Source of the DNA: Fibrobacter succinogenes | GTDB lineage: Bacteria > Fibrobacterota > Fibrobacteria > Fibrobacterales > Fibrobacteraceae | Length of the DNA: 64,000 nucleotides | Reading direction: 5' to 3' | NCBI GenBank assembly: GCA_902762305.1 | Contig: CACWNW010000005.1 | Span: 124,001 to 188,000 of the forward strand | Part shown: one piece after another, positions 7,554-15,444 of the stretch | How positions within the stretch are numbered: the first letter of the stretch is position 1 | Layout: every line of letters begins with the position of its first letter | Position numbers and translations under genes: made by a program | The notes under the pieces: generated by a model | Seen by the model: only the letters and a program-made list of their open reading frames with translations | What the model was told of the DNA's origin: nothing | The model's database searches: none

Positions 7554-7814
7554 GTGCCTCAACATCAATCTTGCAAAAAGCGTTTGCGTCAGGCCGAAAA
7601 GGCCAATGCCATGAACCGTGCAGCCCGCGCCGAAATTCGCGCAAGCCTCAAGGTCATCCGTACGGCCACCACCAAGGATGCTGCCCTTGCCGAAATGCCG
7701 AAGCTTTTCCGTCTTCTCGACGTTGCTGCCAACAAGAGCCGCGCTGGCTTCAATGCCAACCGCGCTGCCAACTACAAGGCTAAGGTCGCAAAGCTCGTCA
7801 ACGGTTTCGCCTAA
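7554..7814 (+). CDS. rpsT: 30S ribosomal protein S20
   Basis: The 86-residue basic, all-helical protein binds 16S rRNA in the small subunit. It shows the S20 pattern: MPQHQSCKKRLRQAEKANAMNRAARAEIRASLK, then TKDAALAEMPKLFRLLDVAANK and the C-terminal NRAANYKAKVAKLVNGFA. It starts with GTG at 7554, with CGGAG about 8 bases upstream. GTG could hold expression down, as seen for rpsT starts in other bacteria. It stands alone with its own promoter and terminator. Confidence 0.95.
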   Translation: MPQHQSCKKRLRQAEKANAMNRAARAEIRASLKVIRTATTKDAALAEMPKLFRLLDVAANKSRAGFNANRAANYKAKVAKLVNGFA

Positions 7815-7846
7815 TCGGGCGGAACAAGGCTTGAATCGGTCTTAAA

Positions 7847-7884
7847 ACCGGTGCACTTCCGTGCATCGGTATTTTCTGTTTTTG
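7847..7884 (+). terminator. Rho-independent terminator of rpsT
   Basis: ACCGGTGCAC and GTGCATCGGT form a 10-bp stem with one G-T wobble around a TTCC loop (7847-7870), followed by ATTTTCTGTTTTT. The inner part also matches a TGCNC-N4-GTGCA pattern that I recall as a Fibrobacter LexA box, but a terminator explains it fully. Confidence 0.75.
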
Positions 7885-7932
7885 AAGAATGCGTCTAGCG
7901 TGGCCTTGAACACATTGGAGGCCCTGTTTGCG

Positions 7933-7962
7933 TTGACTCACATACAGATACGCAAATAATTT
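7933..7962 (+). promoter_or_regulatory. Possible promoter of the mglA-mglB unit
   Basis: TTGACT at 7933-7938 is followed after 18 bases by TAATTT (7957-7962), about 33 bases before the mglA start. It is the best match in the gap after the rpsT terminator. Confidence 0.45.
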
Positions 7963-7994
7963 ACTAGATTAATCGCAAGTATCAAGGATTAGTG

Positions 7995-8948
7995 ATGTCT
8001 TCAATCAATTTTGCAACACGCGAAATCAGTTGTAAGGTGGTCTATTACGGGCCGGGTCTTAGTGGTAAGACCACGAACCTGCAGGTGATCCACCAGAAGA
8101 TGCCCCAGGACAAGCGCACGGACATGGTGTCGCTTGCTACCGAAGGCGACCGTACTCTGTTTTTCGACTTCCTTCCTCTCAATCTTGGCGATATCAAGGG
8201 TTTCAAGACTCGTTTTCAACTTTATACGGTTCCCGGTCAGGTCTATTACAACAGTACGCGTAAGCTTGTGCTCCGCGGTGTGGATGGTATTGTCTTTGTG
8301 GCCGACTCGCAGCGCTCCCGCCAGGCCGAAAACCTGGAGAGCCTCCAGAACCTGCGCCAGAATTTGCAGGATTACGGCATGGACCTGGACGACATGCCCT
8401 TCGTGCTCCAGTACAACAAGCGCGACATGGAAAACGTTTTTACCCTCGACGAGATGAATGCGGAACTCAACCTCCGCAATGTCCCGTTCTTCCCGGCTAC
8501 GGCGCATAACGGCAAGGGTGTCGTCACGACGCTCAAGACCATCGCCATGCTGGTGATTGAAAAGTTCAACGTGAAGCAAGGGTTCCTGCGCAAGGCCGCC
8601 GAAAGCGTGAACAACACCGGCGTGCACGACGTGAGCCTCACCAAGGAAGGTGTTTCTGTTTCCCAGGCGGCGGCGCCCGCAGCTCCTGCGCAGCCTGCCG
8701 CTCCTGCAGCAGCGCCTGCAGCGGCGACTCCGTTCAAGATGCCCTCCTTTGCAGCAAAGCCCCCTGTCGGCGGAATGGCATCCGGTGGTGCCAGTCCGTT
8801 CCAGAAACCGGTATCTTCTCCCTTTGGACGTCCGCGTGCGACTCCGCAGCCGCCGCGTATGCCGACCTTCGGTAGGTCCGTGGATCGGGGCAACGCCGAT
8901 GTCTCGGATGACGAAATTGAACTGCGTCCGTACGTACCTAAGAAGTAA
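7995..8948 (+). CDS. mglA: MglA-type small GTPase with long Pro/Ala-rich tail
   Basis: Residues 1-195 form a complete bacterial Ras-like GTPase of the MglA family: P-loop GPGLSGKTTN, the switch region with VPGQVYYNSTRKLVLRGVDG, VFVADSQRSR, and NKRD in place of NKxD. In Myxococcus, MglA-GTP marks the leading pole and controls type IV pili and gliding. The next 120 residues are an Ala/Pro-rich, disordered tail (AAPAAPAQPAAPAAAPAAAT..., then PFGRPRATPQPPRMP), absent from the 195-residue Myxococcus protein. The ATG at 7995 is preferred over GTG at 7992, with AAGGA upstream. mglB follows after 31 bases. Given the pilus operon in this window, pilus polarity is a reasonable role, but that is inference. 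Confidence 0.9.
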   Translation: MSSINFATREISCKVVYYGPGLSGKTTNLQVIHQKMPQDKRTDMVSLATEGDRTLFFDFLPLNLGDIKGFKTRFQLYTVPGQVYYNSTRKLVLRGVDGIVFVADSQRSRQAENLESLQNLRQNLQDYGMDLDDMPFVLQYNKRDMENVFTLDEMNAELNLRNVPFFPATAHNGKGVVTTLKTIAMLVIEKFNVKQGFLRKAAESVNNTGVHDVSLTKEGVSVSQAAAPAAPAQPAAPAAAPAAATPFKMPSFAAKPPVGGMASGGASPFQKPVSSPFGRPRATPQPPRMPTFGRSVDRGNADVSDDEIELRPYVPKK

Positions 8949-8979
8949 TTAACGGATTTAAAGTCTATAGCAGGTTTGA

Positions 8980-9396
8980 ATGAGCGACTTTACGATTTTT
9001 TCAGATGATGTGGGAAAGGTTCGCCGGTTGATGCTTGCTTACCAGGCTAGCGTCAAGGCTGACTACATTGTCCTTTGCCACCGTGACGGTTCCATTATTG
9101 CCGAAGTCGGTACTCTCGGTATCGACGCCACACCGCTCGCCGTCCTCAGCACGGCATCGTTCGACTCTGCTCGCCAGGTGGGCATGATGCTTGGTGGCGA
9201 GAACTTCCAGTCCGTCTCCTATGCGGGCGAGAAGCGTTCCATCTACATTTCCCCCGTGGACGAGGCGCTCCTGCTGGTGCAGGTGTTCCCGGGCTCCAGG
9301 CTCCCGAACCGCATCGACGACTTCAACCGATTGCTTGTCGAAAAGTTGGTGGATGCCGTTCCCGCATTCACCCAGAACACAAGTAAACTCAGGTAA
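8980..9396 (+). CDS. mglB: MglB-type Roadblock/LC7 GTPase-activating protein
   Basis: The 138-residue protein is a single Roadblock/LC7 domain: VRRLMLAYQASVKADYIVLCHRDGSIIAEVG (partly quoted), TPLAVLSTASFDSARQVGMMLGG and EALLLVQVFPG. MglB homodimers stimulate GTP hydrolysis by MglA and sit at the lagging pole. Here mglB follows mglA, the reverse of the Myxococcus order. It lies 31 bases after mglA and 12 bases before the next gene, so one operon is likely. Confidence 0.87.
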   Translation: MSDFTIFSDDVGKVRRLMLAYQASVKADYIVLCHRDGSIIAEVGTLGIDATPLAVLSTASFDSARQVGMMLGGENFQSVSYAGEKRSIYISPVDEALLLVQVFPGSRLPNRIDDFNRLLVEKLVDAVPAFTQNTSKLR

Positions 9397-9408
9397 CAGG
9401 GGTTTCCC

Positions 9409-9918
9409 GTGGCCGGCATTCCGCCACTTCGCAATTTGAGGAAGACGACCATCGTTGTGGTGTTTGTCTTCCTTGTGTTTTTTGGACACCGAATCGTCAG
9501 TTTCTGGATGGACGATGCTTCCTTGCAGAGTTTTTCCGGTGCCGAACTTTCTCCCTCGCAGAGTGTAGTGTGCCGCGATGTGGTACGTGGTACTCCCTTC
9601 GGTGTCGATACAGTATTCGAAGAAAATACGAGACTTTATTTCTACTCCACGATATCGAACCCGGTGCGTTATTCTTCTGACACGCTGTTGCACATATGGT
9701 ACTGGGGTACAGACACCATACAGACAGTGCGCTGCGTTATAAAGGCAGCGGAATACCACAAGGGCATCGAAGACAAGGAATCTTCGCAGTCCGGAATTGG
9801 CGTGTGTCACACGGAGATTGCGCCGAAGCTGCTCAAGCCGGGCGAGTGGAGCGTTGACCTTGTTGCGGGGCGTAAGCTCCTGTCGAGCCGGCAGTTCCGC
9901 ATCGAATCCAATAGGTAG
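9409..9918 (+). CDS. DUF2914-like membrane-anchored protein
   Basis: The 169-residue protein starts with GTG at 9409 (GGGGT nearby). One membrane span (about residues 13-30, TTIVVVFVFLVFFGHRIV) is followed by an extracytoplasmic domain. This domain reads TRLYFYSTISNPVRYSSDTLLHIWYWGTD and ends KPGEWSVDLVAGRKLLSSRQFRI; this resembles the DUF2914 pattern (a beta-rich periplasmic domain of unknown role). Assignment is by pattern and only moderately secure. It lies between mglB and a very large outer-membrane protein, 5 bases before the latter, so it is probably part of the same transcript. Confidence 0.6.
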   Translation: MAGIPPLRNLRKTTIVVVFVFLVFFGHRIVSFWMDDASLQSFSGAELSPSQSVVCRDVVRGTPFGVDTVFEENTRLYFYSTISNPVRYSSDTLLHIWYWGTDTIQTVRCVIKAAEYHKGIEDKESSQSGIGVCHTEIAPKLLKPGEWSVDLVAGRKLLSSRQFRIESNR

Positions 9919-9923
9919 TCCCG

Positions 9924-12818
9924 ATGAGGCGTTTGCTGTGCGTAGGCGCCCTTATGGTCGGGAGGGCCTTTTCTCTCGATATTGATTCTCTCCCGGTATG
10001 GAATCCGGATATCCTTTCGCATAAGGCGGATGCTGCCGTCCCTGCCGATACGGCGCATGTAGAGAACCGCCTCGAGACGCATGGCTACAAGACCATGCAG
10101 GTGACTGTGGGCGATGGCGACACGCAGGTCGACCAGCAGCTCAAGCTTTCGATCCAGGGAACCGTGGGCGACAGCATTGTGATAGATGCGTTGCTGAGCG
10201 ATGTGGATAGGCGCGCGGGCGACCAGACGACAGCGACGCTCCAGGAGGTGGACCAGGTCTATTTCAAGGCGACATCCCGGCACTGGATGCTCCATCTTGG
10301 CGACTTCCTCTGGCAGGATGCCGACTTGGGACTTTTCTCGCTGGAACGGACCTCGCTCGGCGGTATGGTTGGATTTAGGACAAACTATTCTGATATTCGG
10401 GCCGCCGTAGGTACCGACGAGGTGAACCGCACCGTGCGTACGTTTGCGGGGGTGAACGGCCAGCGCGAAGGCTACGCCTTGAGTGGCGAAGGCGAATATA
10501 TCTCGGTCGTCCCGAATTCGGAATCCGTATGGATAAACGGCGAGAAGCTTGTACGCGGCAAGGACTATGAAGTCAATTACGCCGGTGGCCTGCTGAATTT
10601 CAAGGGGCTGCGCATGCCGGGCTCCGAAGACGAAATTCGCGTGGAGTACGATGCCTACGATGATGACAACGTAATGAGCCTCTATGCGGCCGCGGGCAAG
10701 TACCGCCATCCGAACCTCTATTTGGATGTATCGGGATTCAGGCTGGAAAACGACGTGGACCGCCTCAAGAAGGGCTTGTGGACCGACGACGACTATGCGA
10801 TGCTCAAGCGCGATGACGGCAGTGAATTTGTCCGTGACGATACGCTTGGTTCACTTTTGCGCCCGTCCAGGGTCGATATGGCCGGGGCCAGGTTGCGCAC
10901 GCAACTGCACAATCGCTACTATGCCGACTTGGAGCTGGCGTTTTCGAGGCGTGATTCCAATACCGTTTCCGATGATATCGGAGGCCCCGAAGGTCATGCT
11001 TTCCGCTGGTTCCTGACATCCGATTCCTCGTCGGCGATGAAGCGTTTCCCGGTGGCCTTTTCTGCATATGGCAACTATGTCCAGGAGGGGTTCGATATTT
11101 CGGGTTTCAAGGGCGGTGACGACGACTGGAATTCGTACAGGTTAAAGGACGAGTGGGATTTGGACAGCGCGCTGCTTGCAAACGGCAGCTTTAGGCATGA
11201 TGAGTTCGCAATGCGCTTGCGCCTGGGGCCAGGATGGTCCGGCAACCTCTCGTGGGGCTACCGTCAGGGAGACGATGAACGCTGGAATTCCTCGCGCGTG
11301 AAAGCGGGCGTGACAAAGGTTGCGCAGAATGGTAGCCAGTTCGATTTCGCGCTCGTGCATGTGCAGAGCCAGATGGATGTTGCCCGCGAAAGGTTTCAGG
11401 GTTATGCCAATGCAAAAAAGACGCACGGTTTTGTCCAGGGATTTATCGAGTCGGATGTACGTTATACCGAGCGCGACAGCGCGGCTCTTGACGACGGGGA
11501 ACTCTCTATACGTACGGATTTCGGCGTGAAGCTTTCGGAAAATTCCTGGAACGTGTACGAGTCCTTTGGAATCCTGGACGTGAGCCATGGGGGAGATTCG
11601 TATGCAGGCCGTGGCGGCAATACCGGGGGTTCCCTGAAAGATGACTGGATTGATTCGTTGAGGCAGTTCAAGTGGAGCCAGTCTGCCGAGATCCACTTGA
11701 AGGGTGTCGACCTTACGCACTTTTTGCAGTATACGCATCGGGACCTGACTGAATCGGGTGATGAGGATAGCTGGGCGGGCGATTTGAATGCGCGCTTCGG
11801 CAACGAACGCATCGGGATTCACGGGAATGTCGCGTATAAACTGGGGCTCACCGAGGAACAGACCTATACCGCCATCTACAAGGCGGTGGCGAAGGGCACG
11901 GGCGACGTGCGTTACGATAGCCTGACCGGTGCGTTTATCGAGGGTGTGGACAACGGCGATTTCGTCTACGAGGGAATGGGGCGAAACGATTCCGTCGGGG
12001 CGGTGCTCGCTTCGAATGCGTCCTTTAGCGCGAATCTGGAATGGAGCCCGGGCAAGACCTTCGGCATAGACCGCGGTATCCTCCGCGATATCAAGCTTTC
12101 CGGTACATTCAGCGCTGTTTCCGAGGACACTACGGGCAAGAAACTGTATGTCCCGAAGGTGCTTCCTTCCGGACTTCGCGAAGTATCCTCGGGCACGGTC
12201 TCGTGGACGGGTAATGTGGAATGGACGCACCCCTCGGGCGCGACTCTTGCCTACAGGCCCTCCGCCTCGTTCGACAAGAAGCTCTCTTCTATCGAGTACT
12301 ACGAGTCGCTCTTCCATCACGAACTCGTGGGCGCCTACAGGTTCAACGAGAATCACTACGTGGGTGCGGAAGCCTTCATGGAAGATGTGGAACTGCAGGC
12401 GCTCCAGGACCTGGAATGGAGCATCAGGAGTGTCGCGGGCAGGTACCGCCTGAACTTCCTGGAATCCTTCAGCGTAGAACCTGGCGGACGGTTCCGCTAT
12501 GGCTCGGGCGAGGAGGCTGCGGGCCGCGAATTCGACGCCTACCTCTGGGAGGCCTACCTGCGTCTGGGGTACAAGAAGCAGAAACGCTTCGACGGGTATG
12601 TGCGATTCTCGGCGGTTCAGGTGGAGACCGGCGACGATGTGGTGCCGTACCAGATGATGTCGGGCTACAGCGACGGGACTACGTTCCGCCTGGAAACCTC
12701 CCTCTCGTTTACTGTGAACCAGAGCATTTCCTTCGGGCTGCATTACATATTGCGCTTCGGCGATGCCGAGGAGAATATCTTCCAGAAACTTTCGACAGAA
12801 GCGAGGGCGGTGTTCTGA
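9924..12818 (+). CDS. Large predicted outer-membrane beta-barrel protein (964 residues)
   Basis: I do not recognise a named family. A signal peptide (MRRLLCVGALMVGRAFS) precedes an all-beta protein. Its N-terminal part (about 50-250) has a segment of the kind SESVWINGEKLVRGKDYEVNY (VWxNGxxLxxGxDYxxxY), found in several large outer-membrane barrels, followed by EIRVEYDAYD. The rest alternates aromatic and polar residues in many amphipathic strands (for example NLSWGYRQGDD, HGFVQGFIESDVRYTER, ISFGLHYILRFGD), as expected of a barrel. It should sit in the outer membrane. Position after mglAB and before an Omp85-type protein hints at a joint surface function, which is inference. Confidence 0.6.
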   Translation: MRRLLCVGALMVGRAFSLDIDSLPVWNPDILSHKADAAVPADTAHVENRLETHGYKTMQVTVGDGDTQVDQQLKLSIQGTVGDSIVIDALLSDVDRRAGDQTTATLQEVDQVYFKATSRHWMLHLGDFLWQDADLGLFSLERTSLGGMVGFRTNYSDIRAAVGTDEVNRTVRTFAGVNGQREGYALSGEGEYISVVPNSESVWINGEKLVRGKDYEVNYAGGLLNFKGLRMPGSEDEIRVEYDAYDDDNVMSLYAAAGKYRHPNLYLDVSGFRLENDVDRLKKGLWTDDDYAMLKRDDGSEFVRDDTLGSLLRPSRVDMAGARLRTQLHNRYYADLELAFSRRDSNTVSDDIGGPEGHAFRWFLTSDSSSAMKRFPVAFSAYGNYVQEGFDISGFKGGDDDWNSYRLKDEWDLDSALLANGSFRHDEFAMRLRLGPGWSGNLSWGYRQGDDERWNSSRVKAGVTKVAQNGSQFDFALVHVQSQMDVARERFQGYANAKKTHGFVQGFIESDVRYTERDSAALDDGELSIRTDFGVKLSENSWNVYESFGILDVSHGGDSYAGRGGNTGGSLKDDWIDSLRQFKWSQSAEIHLKGVDLTHFLQYTHRDLTESGDEDSWAGDLNARFGNERIGIHGNVAYKLGLTEEQTYTAIYKAVAKGTGDVRYDSLTGAFIEGVDNGDFVYEGMGRNDSVGAVLASNASFSANLEWSPGKTFGIDRGILRDIKLSGTFSAVSEDTTGKKLYVPKVLPSGLREVSSGTVSWTGNVEWTHPSGATLAYRPSASFDKKLSSIEYYESLFHHELVGAYRFNENHYVGAEAFMEDVELQALQDLEWSIRSVAGRYRLNFLESFSVEPGGRFRYGSGEEAAGREFDAYLWEAYLRLGYKKQKRFDGYVRFSAVQVETGDDVVPYQMMSGYSDGTTFRLETSLSFTVNQSISFGLHYILRFGDAEENIFQKLSTEARAVF

Positions 12819-12850
12819 TGTGTGGTGTGATGTGGAATGCGGTTTGCGGC

Positions 12851-12885
12851 GTCATTGCGAGGAGCGTAGCGACGAGGCAATCTAG
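12851..12885. repeat. Dispersed palindromic repeat, GTCATTGCGAGG type
   Basis: GTCATTGCGAGGAGC-GTA-GCGACGAGGCAATC forms an imperfect palindrome. I recall near-identical strings as dispersed repeats in many unrelated bacterial genomes. It differs from the GTCATCCTG family that occurs 45 bases downstream. Both lie in the gap between the large barrel gene and the Omp85-type gene. Confidence 0.65.
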
Positions 12886-12930
12886 GTATGAATGTGGAAT
12901 GTGAGATGAGTGATGAGGAATGTAGAGTGT

Positions 12931-12974
12931 GTCATCCTGAGCGCCGCAACATAGTTGCGGAGTCGAAGGATCCA
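12931..12974. repeat. REP-like palindromic repeat
   Basis: Same ends as the elements at 1028 and 5606 (GTCATCCTG ... AAGGATCCA), around a perfect 7-bp stem CCGCAAC-ATA-GTTGCGG. It ends 28 bases before the ATG of the Omp85-type gene, so it would be part of that gene's leader. Confidence 0.7.
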
Positions 12975-13002
12975 GACCAGAAGGATTTGTAGTTTAAAGA
13001 AG

Positions 13003-14439
13003 ATGAATCGATTGGTGTTGTACATATTGCTCTTTGTCTCCTTCGCGCTGGCGGAGGGCGTGGGCGTATGCACCGTCGACAGCATCGCATGGAGAGGCGA
13101 ACATTCCGGATTCGACGATTCGCAGATGAACGATGCGCTGGGCGCCCCCTGCGATGCGTGGAAAGGCGTTGCCGACAATCTTGTCCGCTACTACGAGGAC
13201 CAGGGATTCGTCGCGGCGCATGCTTCGGGAACGCTCCAGCCGGCAGGCGAAAGGCATGTGCTCGAACTTGAGATGGTGCGGGGAGCGCTTTACGTGTGGG
13301 CCCCGCCCGAAAATGCCGATTCCGCAGGGACGAAACGCGAGGTGTTCGCGAAACTCTCGGGCATCGAGGATGGAAAGCCCGTCTCGCTCACGGATCTGGA
13401 ACGCAGCGAACGCAGGCTTGCCCGCATGGGCTACTTCGAGAAGACTGCTCCCGCGCGCCTGTACCGCGATCCCTCGCGCAACAGGATATTCCCCGTGTTC
13501 AGCATGCGCAAGGCGAACATCTCTACGGCGGAAGGCGTCCTTACCTATTCGAGCGACGAGAATATCTGGGAAGGCAGGCTGGACGTGAGCCTCTACAATA
13601 TCGCGGGGACGGCGCGCGATTTGCAGCTCGAGGGCTTTACGGGAGAATCTTCGCGCCACCTCACGGGCTATTACAAGGAACCGTGGGTCCTGGGTTCCGC
13701 GTGGAATGTCGTCGTGCGCGGAAACTTCGACGAGGAGACTGTCGATGGGGATGCCGCCGGCGATTCGCTGGAATCCGATTCCACTTCGGGCGAAGTCGTG
13801 GAGAGGACCATCGTAGGCGAGGTGGGCGTCACGCGCGATATCGGGTTCGATTTCAGCATAGGCGTGTTTTTCGGCATGAGCGAAGACGACAAGCATTCCA
13901 CATTCGAGATTTCGTACGTGTCGCTGGACAGGTTTGTGCTTCCGCGCAGGGGCTGGCGCCTGAACGCCACGGCCACATGGAAGATGGCCCGTCCCGATTC
14001 GCTCGACAATTACCTCGGGGCCTCCGCTAGCGTCCTTGCGTACTTCCCGCTGTACGGCAACTTCATCAGCCGCTTCACGGGCATGGCCGGAGGAATCTTC
14101 CCGACGGGTGCTTCGCTTGCGCGCAAGGACTATTTCGCCTTGGGTGGTCCCGAAAACTTCAGGGGAATGCATTACCGCACGCTCCGCAGCCGCAGCTACG
14201 GCCTTTCGGAACTTGCCATCCTCTGGCAGTACGGCTACGACCTGAGCGTCGAGGCGTTCTATCAGCCCGGACTATACCGCAGGCTTGCACCGGGCCACGG
14301 CTGGGCCCGCGAACAGAACTACGGCATCGGCTTCACGCAGTACCGCGGCAACTGGAGCGTCAACCTGTACTATGCGCTGCGGAACGGCGAAAACTACCTT
14401 GACGGCGTCATCGGTTTCGGCCTGAAGACGCTGTTCTAG
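13003..14439 (+). CDS. Omp85-superfamily outer-membrane protein (BamA/TamA/FhaC-like)
   Basis: The 478-residue protein has a signal peptide (MNRLVLYILLFVSFALA), one or two POTRA-like modules (about 35-160: VRYYEDQGFVAAHASGTL; DLERSERRLARMGYFEKTAP) and a C-terminal barrel (about 170-478). The Omp85 signature is seen as FALGGPENFRGMHYR, corresponding to the G-G-x-x-x-x-RG(Y/F) motif. Members insert or export outer-membrane proteins. It is shorter than BamA, which has five POTRA modules, so TamA/FhaC-like or a specialised exporter is more likely. ATG 13003 is chosen because an earlier in-frame GTG or ATG would put a repeat in the coding region and lose the signal peptide; the ribosome-binding site (AAAGAAG) is weak. 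A partner may be the barrel encoded upstream. Confidence 0.75.
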   Translation: MNRLVLYILLFVSFALAEGVGVCTVDSIAWRGEHSGFDDSQMNDALGAPCDAWKGVADNLVRYYEDQGFVAAHASGTLQPAGERHVLELEMVRGALYVWAPPENADSAGTKREVFAKLSGIEDGKPVSLTDLERSERRLARMGYFEKTAPARLYRDPSRNRIFPVFSMRKANISTAEGVLTYSSDENIWEGRLDVSLYNIAGTARDLQLEGFTGESSRHLTGYYKEPWVLGSAWNVVVRGNFDEETVDGDAAGDSLESDSTSGEVVERTIVGEVGVTRDIGFDFSIGVFFGMSEDDKHSTFEISYVSLDRFVLPRRGWRLNATATWKMARPDSLDNYLGASASVLAYFPLYGNFISRFTGMAGGIFPTGASLARKDYFALGGPENFRGMHYRTLRSRSYGLSELAILWQYGYDLSVEAFYQPGLYRRLAPGHGWAREQNYGIGFTQYRGNWSVNLYYALRNGENYLDGVIGFGLKTLF

Positions 14440-14458
14440 ACAGGTCGTGGAATAAAGG

Positions 14459-15301
14459 CTAGATGAAGATCAGGCCGAGGATGCCGGCGACCCACAGGTA
14501 GTACGAGAAGTAGTGGAACTTTCCCTTCTGTACGAAGTTCATGAGCCACACGAGCGCGAAGATGCCCGCGACGAATGCGACGAGCATGCCTGCCAGGAGT
14601 TCGGGGCTGAAGTTGCCCGCATCGACGCATTTCAGTGCCTTTTCCGGGTCGAGCAGCGCTTTTTCGGGAGTCATGCCCTGGCACTTCGCCCACTTGATGC
14701 AGTCGAGGAGTGCAGCGCCCCCGACTGCGGGGATGCTCATGAGGAAACTGAATTCGCCGGCGTACTTGCGGTTCACGCCCATGAAGATCATGCCGCTGAT
14801 GGTCGAGCCGCTGCGGCTGATGCCCGGGATGCAGGCGATACCCTGGATGGTCCCTGTGAGGAGCGCGCGCCACCAGTTCATCTTGACGCCTTCGACTTCA
14901 GGGTGCTTGCTGCCGGTACGGCCCCACTGGCTTGCGAAAAGCAGGGTGGCGGTCACGAGCAGGGCGACGCATACGGCGCGCGGGTTTTCGAACAGGCTCT
15001 CGAGAGGCTTCTTGAATCCGATGCCGATAATCGCCGTCGGGATGCTCGCGAGTACGATATAGCCCGCTTCCTTGAGCTGCACGGGGTCGCGGTGGATGCT
15101 TCCCACGATGATGTCCACAATCTTCTTGCGGAACACGACGAAGATGGAAAGCAGCGTGCCGGCGTGGAGCATGATGTCGAAGAACATGCCCGCTTCGTTC
15201 ACGCCCAGGAGTTCTTTCCCGAGGACGAGGTGGCCGGAGCTGGAAATGGGGAGGAATTCGGCGAGGCCCTGCAACAGGCCCAAGATGATGGATTCAAGCA
15301 T
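14459..15301 (-). CDS. uppP: Undecaprenyl-diphosphatase
   Basis: The 280-residue integral membrane enzyme removes the distal phosphate from undecaprenyl diphosphate, recycling the lipid carrier for peptidoglycan and other glycans and giving bacitracin tolerance. Both signatures are present: the N-terminal GLLQGLAEFLPISSSGHLV (with the catalytic Glu and the SSSGH) and the PGISRSGSTISG loop with its Arg. About eight hydrophobic segments and the family length agree. It is divergent from the next gene, with a heptad-repeat hairpin between them. Confidence 0.93.
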   Translation of the reverse strand: MLESIILGLLQGLAEFLPISSSGHLVLGKELLGVNEAGMFFDIMLHAGTLLSIFVVFRKKIVDIIVGSIHRDPVQLKEAGYIVLASIPTAIIGIGFKKPLESLFENPRAVCVALLVTATLLFASQWGRTGSKHPEVEGVKMNWWRALLTGTIQGIACIPGISRSGSTISGMIFMGVNRKYAGEFSFLMSIPAVGGAALLDCIKWAKCQGMTPEKALLDPEKALKCVDAGNFSPELLAGMLVAFVAGIFALVWLMNFVQKGKFHYFSYYLWVAGILGLIFI

Positions 15302-15338
15302 GACGGGAAAGATAGAATAATGGGGCTTTGACCAAAGG

Positions 15339-15436
15339 CCGGTAATCGTTTGTTGTTGGAATAATCCATGTTATAATAGGAACAAACGACTAATAACCGG
15401 TGACCGATAACCGATAACTAGGAACTATTAACTATA
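15339..15436. repeat. Inverted repeat built from 7-base tandem units (copy 1)
   Basis: From 15381 to 15436 eight 7-base units run in register: aacaaac, gactaat, aaccggt, gaccgat, aaccgat, aactagg, aactatt, aactata (mostly RAC-YNNN). The left arm (15339-15354) is roughly complementary to the first units, so the whole can fold as an imperfect hairpin. It fills the gap between divergent uppP and the deacetylase-like gene, ending 8 bases before that gene's ATG and leaving no recognisable ribosome-binding site. Three more such elements occur at 18430, 19216 and 63252. Confidence 0.7.
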
Positions 15437-15444
15437 TTCATCGT

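Noticed and set aside
14513-15331. A 272-codon open frame opposite uppP
   Set aside because: uppP motifs are complete on the minus strand; the opposite frame is Glu/Asp/Ala-rich with no recognisable domain.
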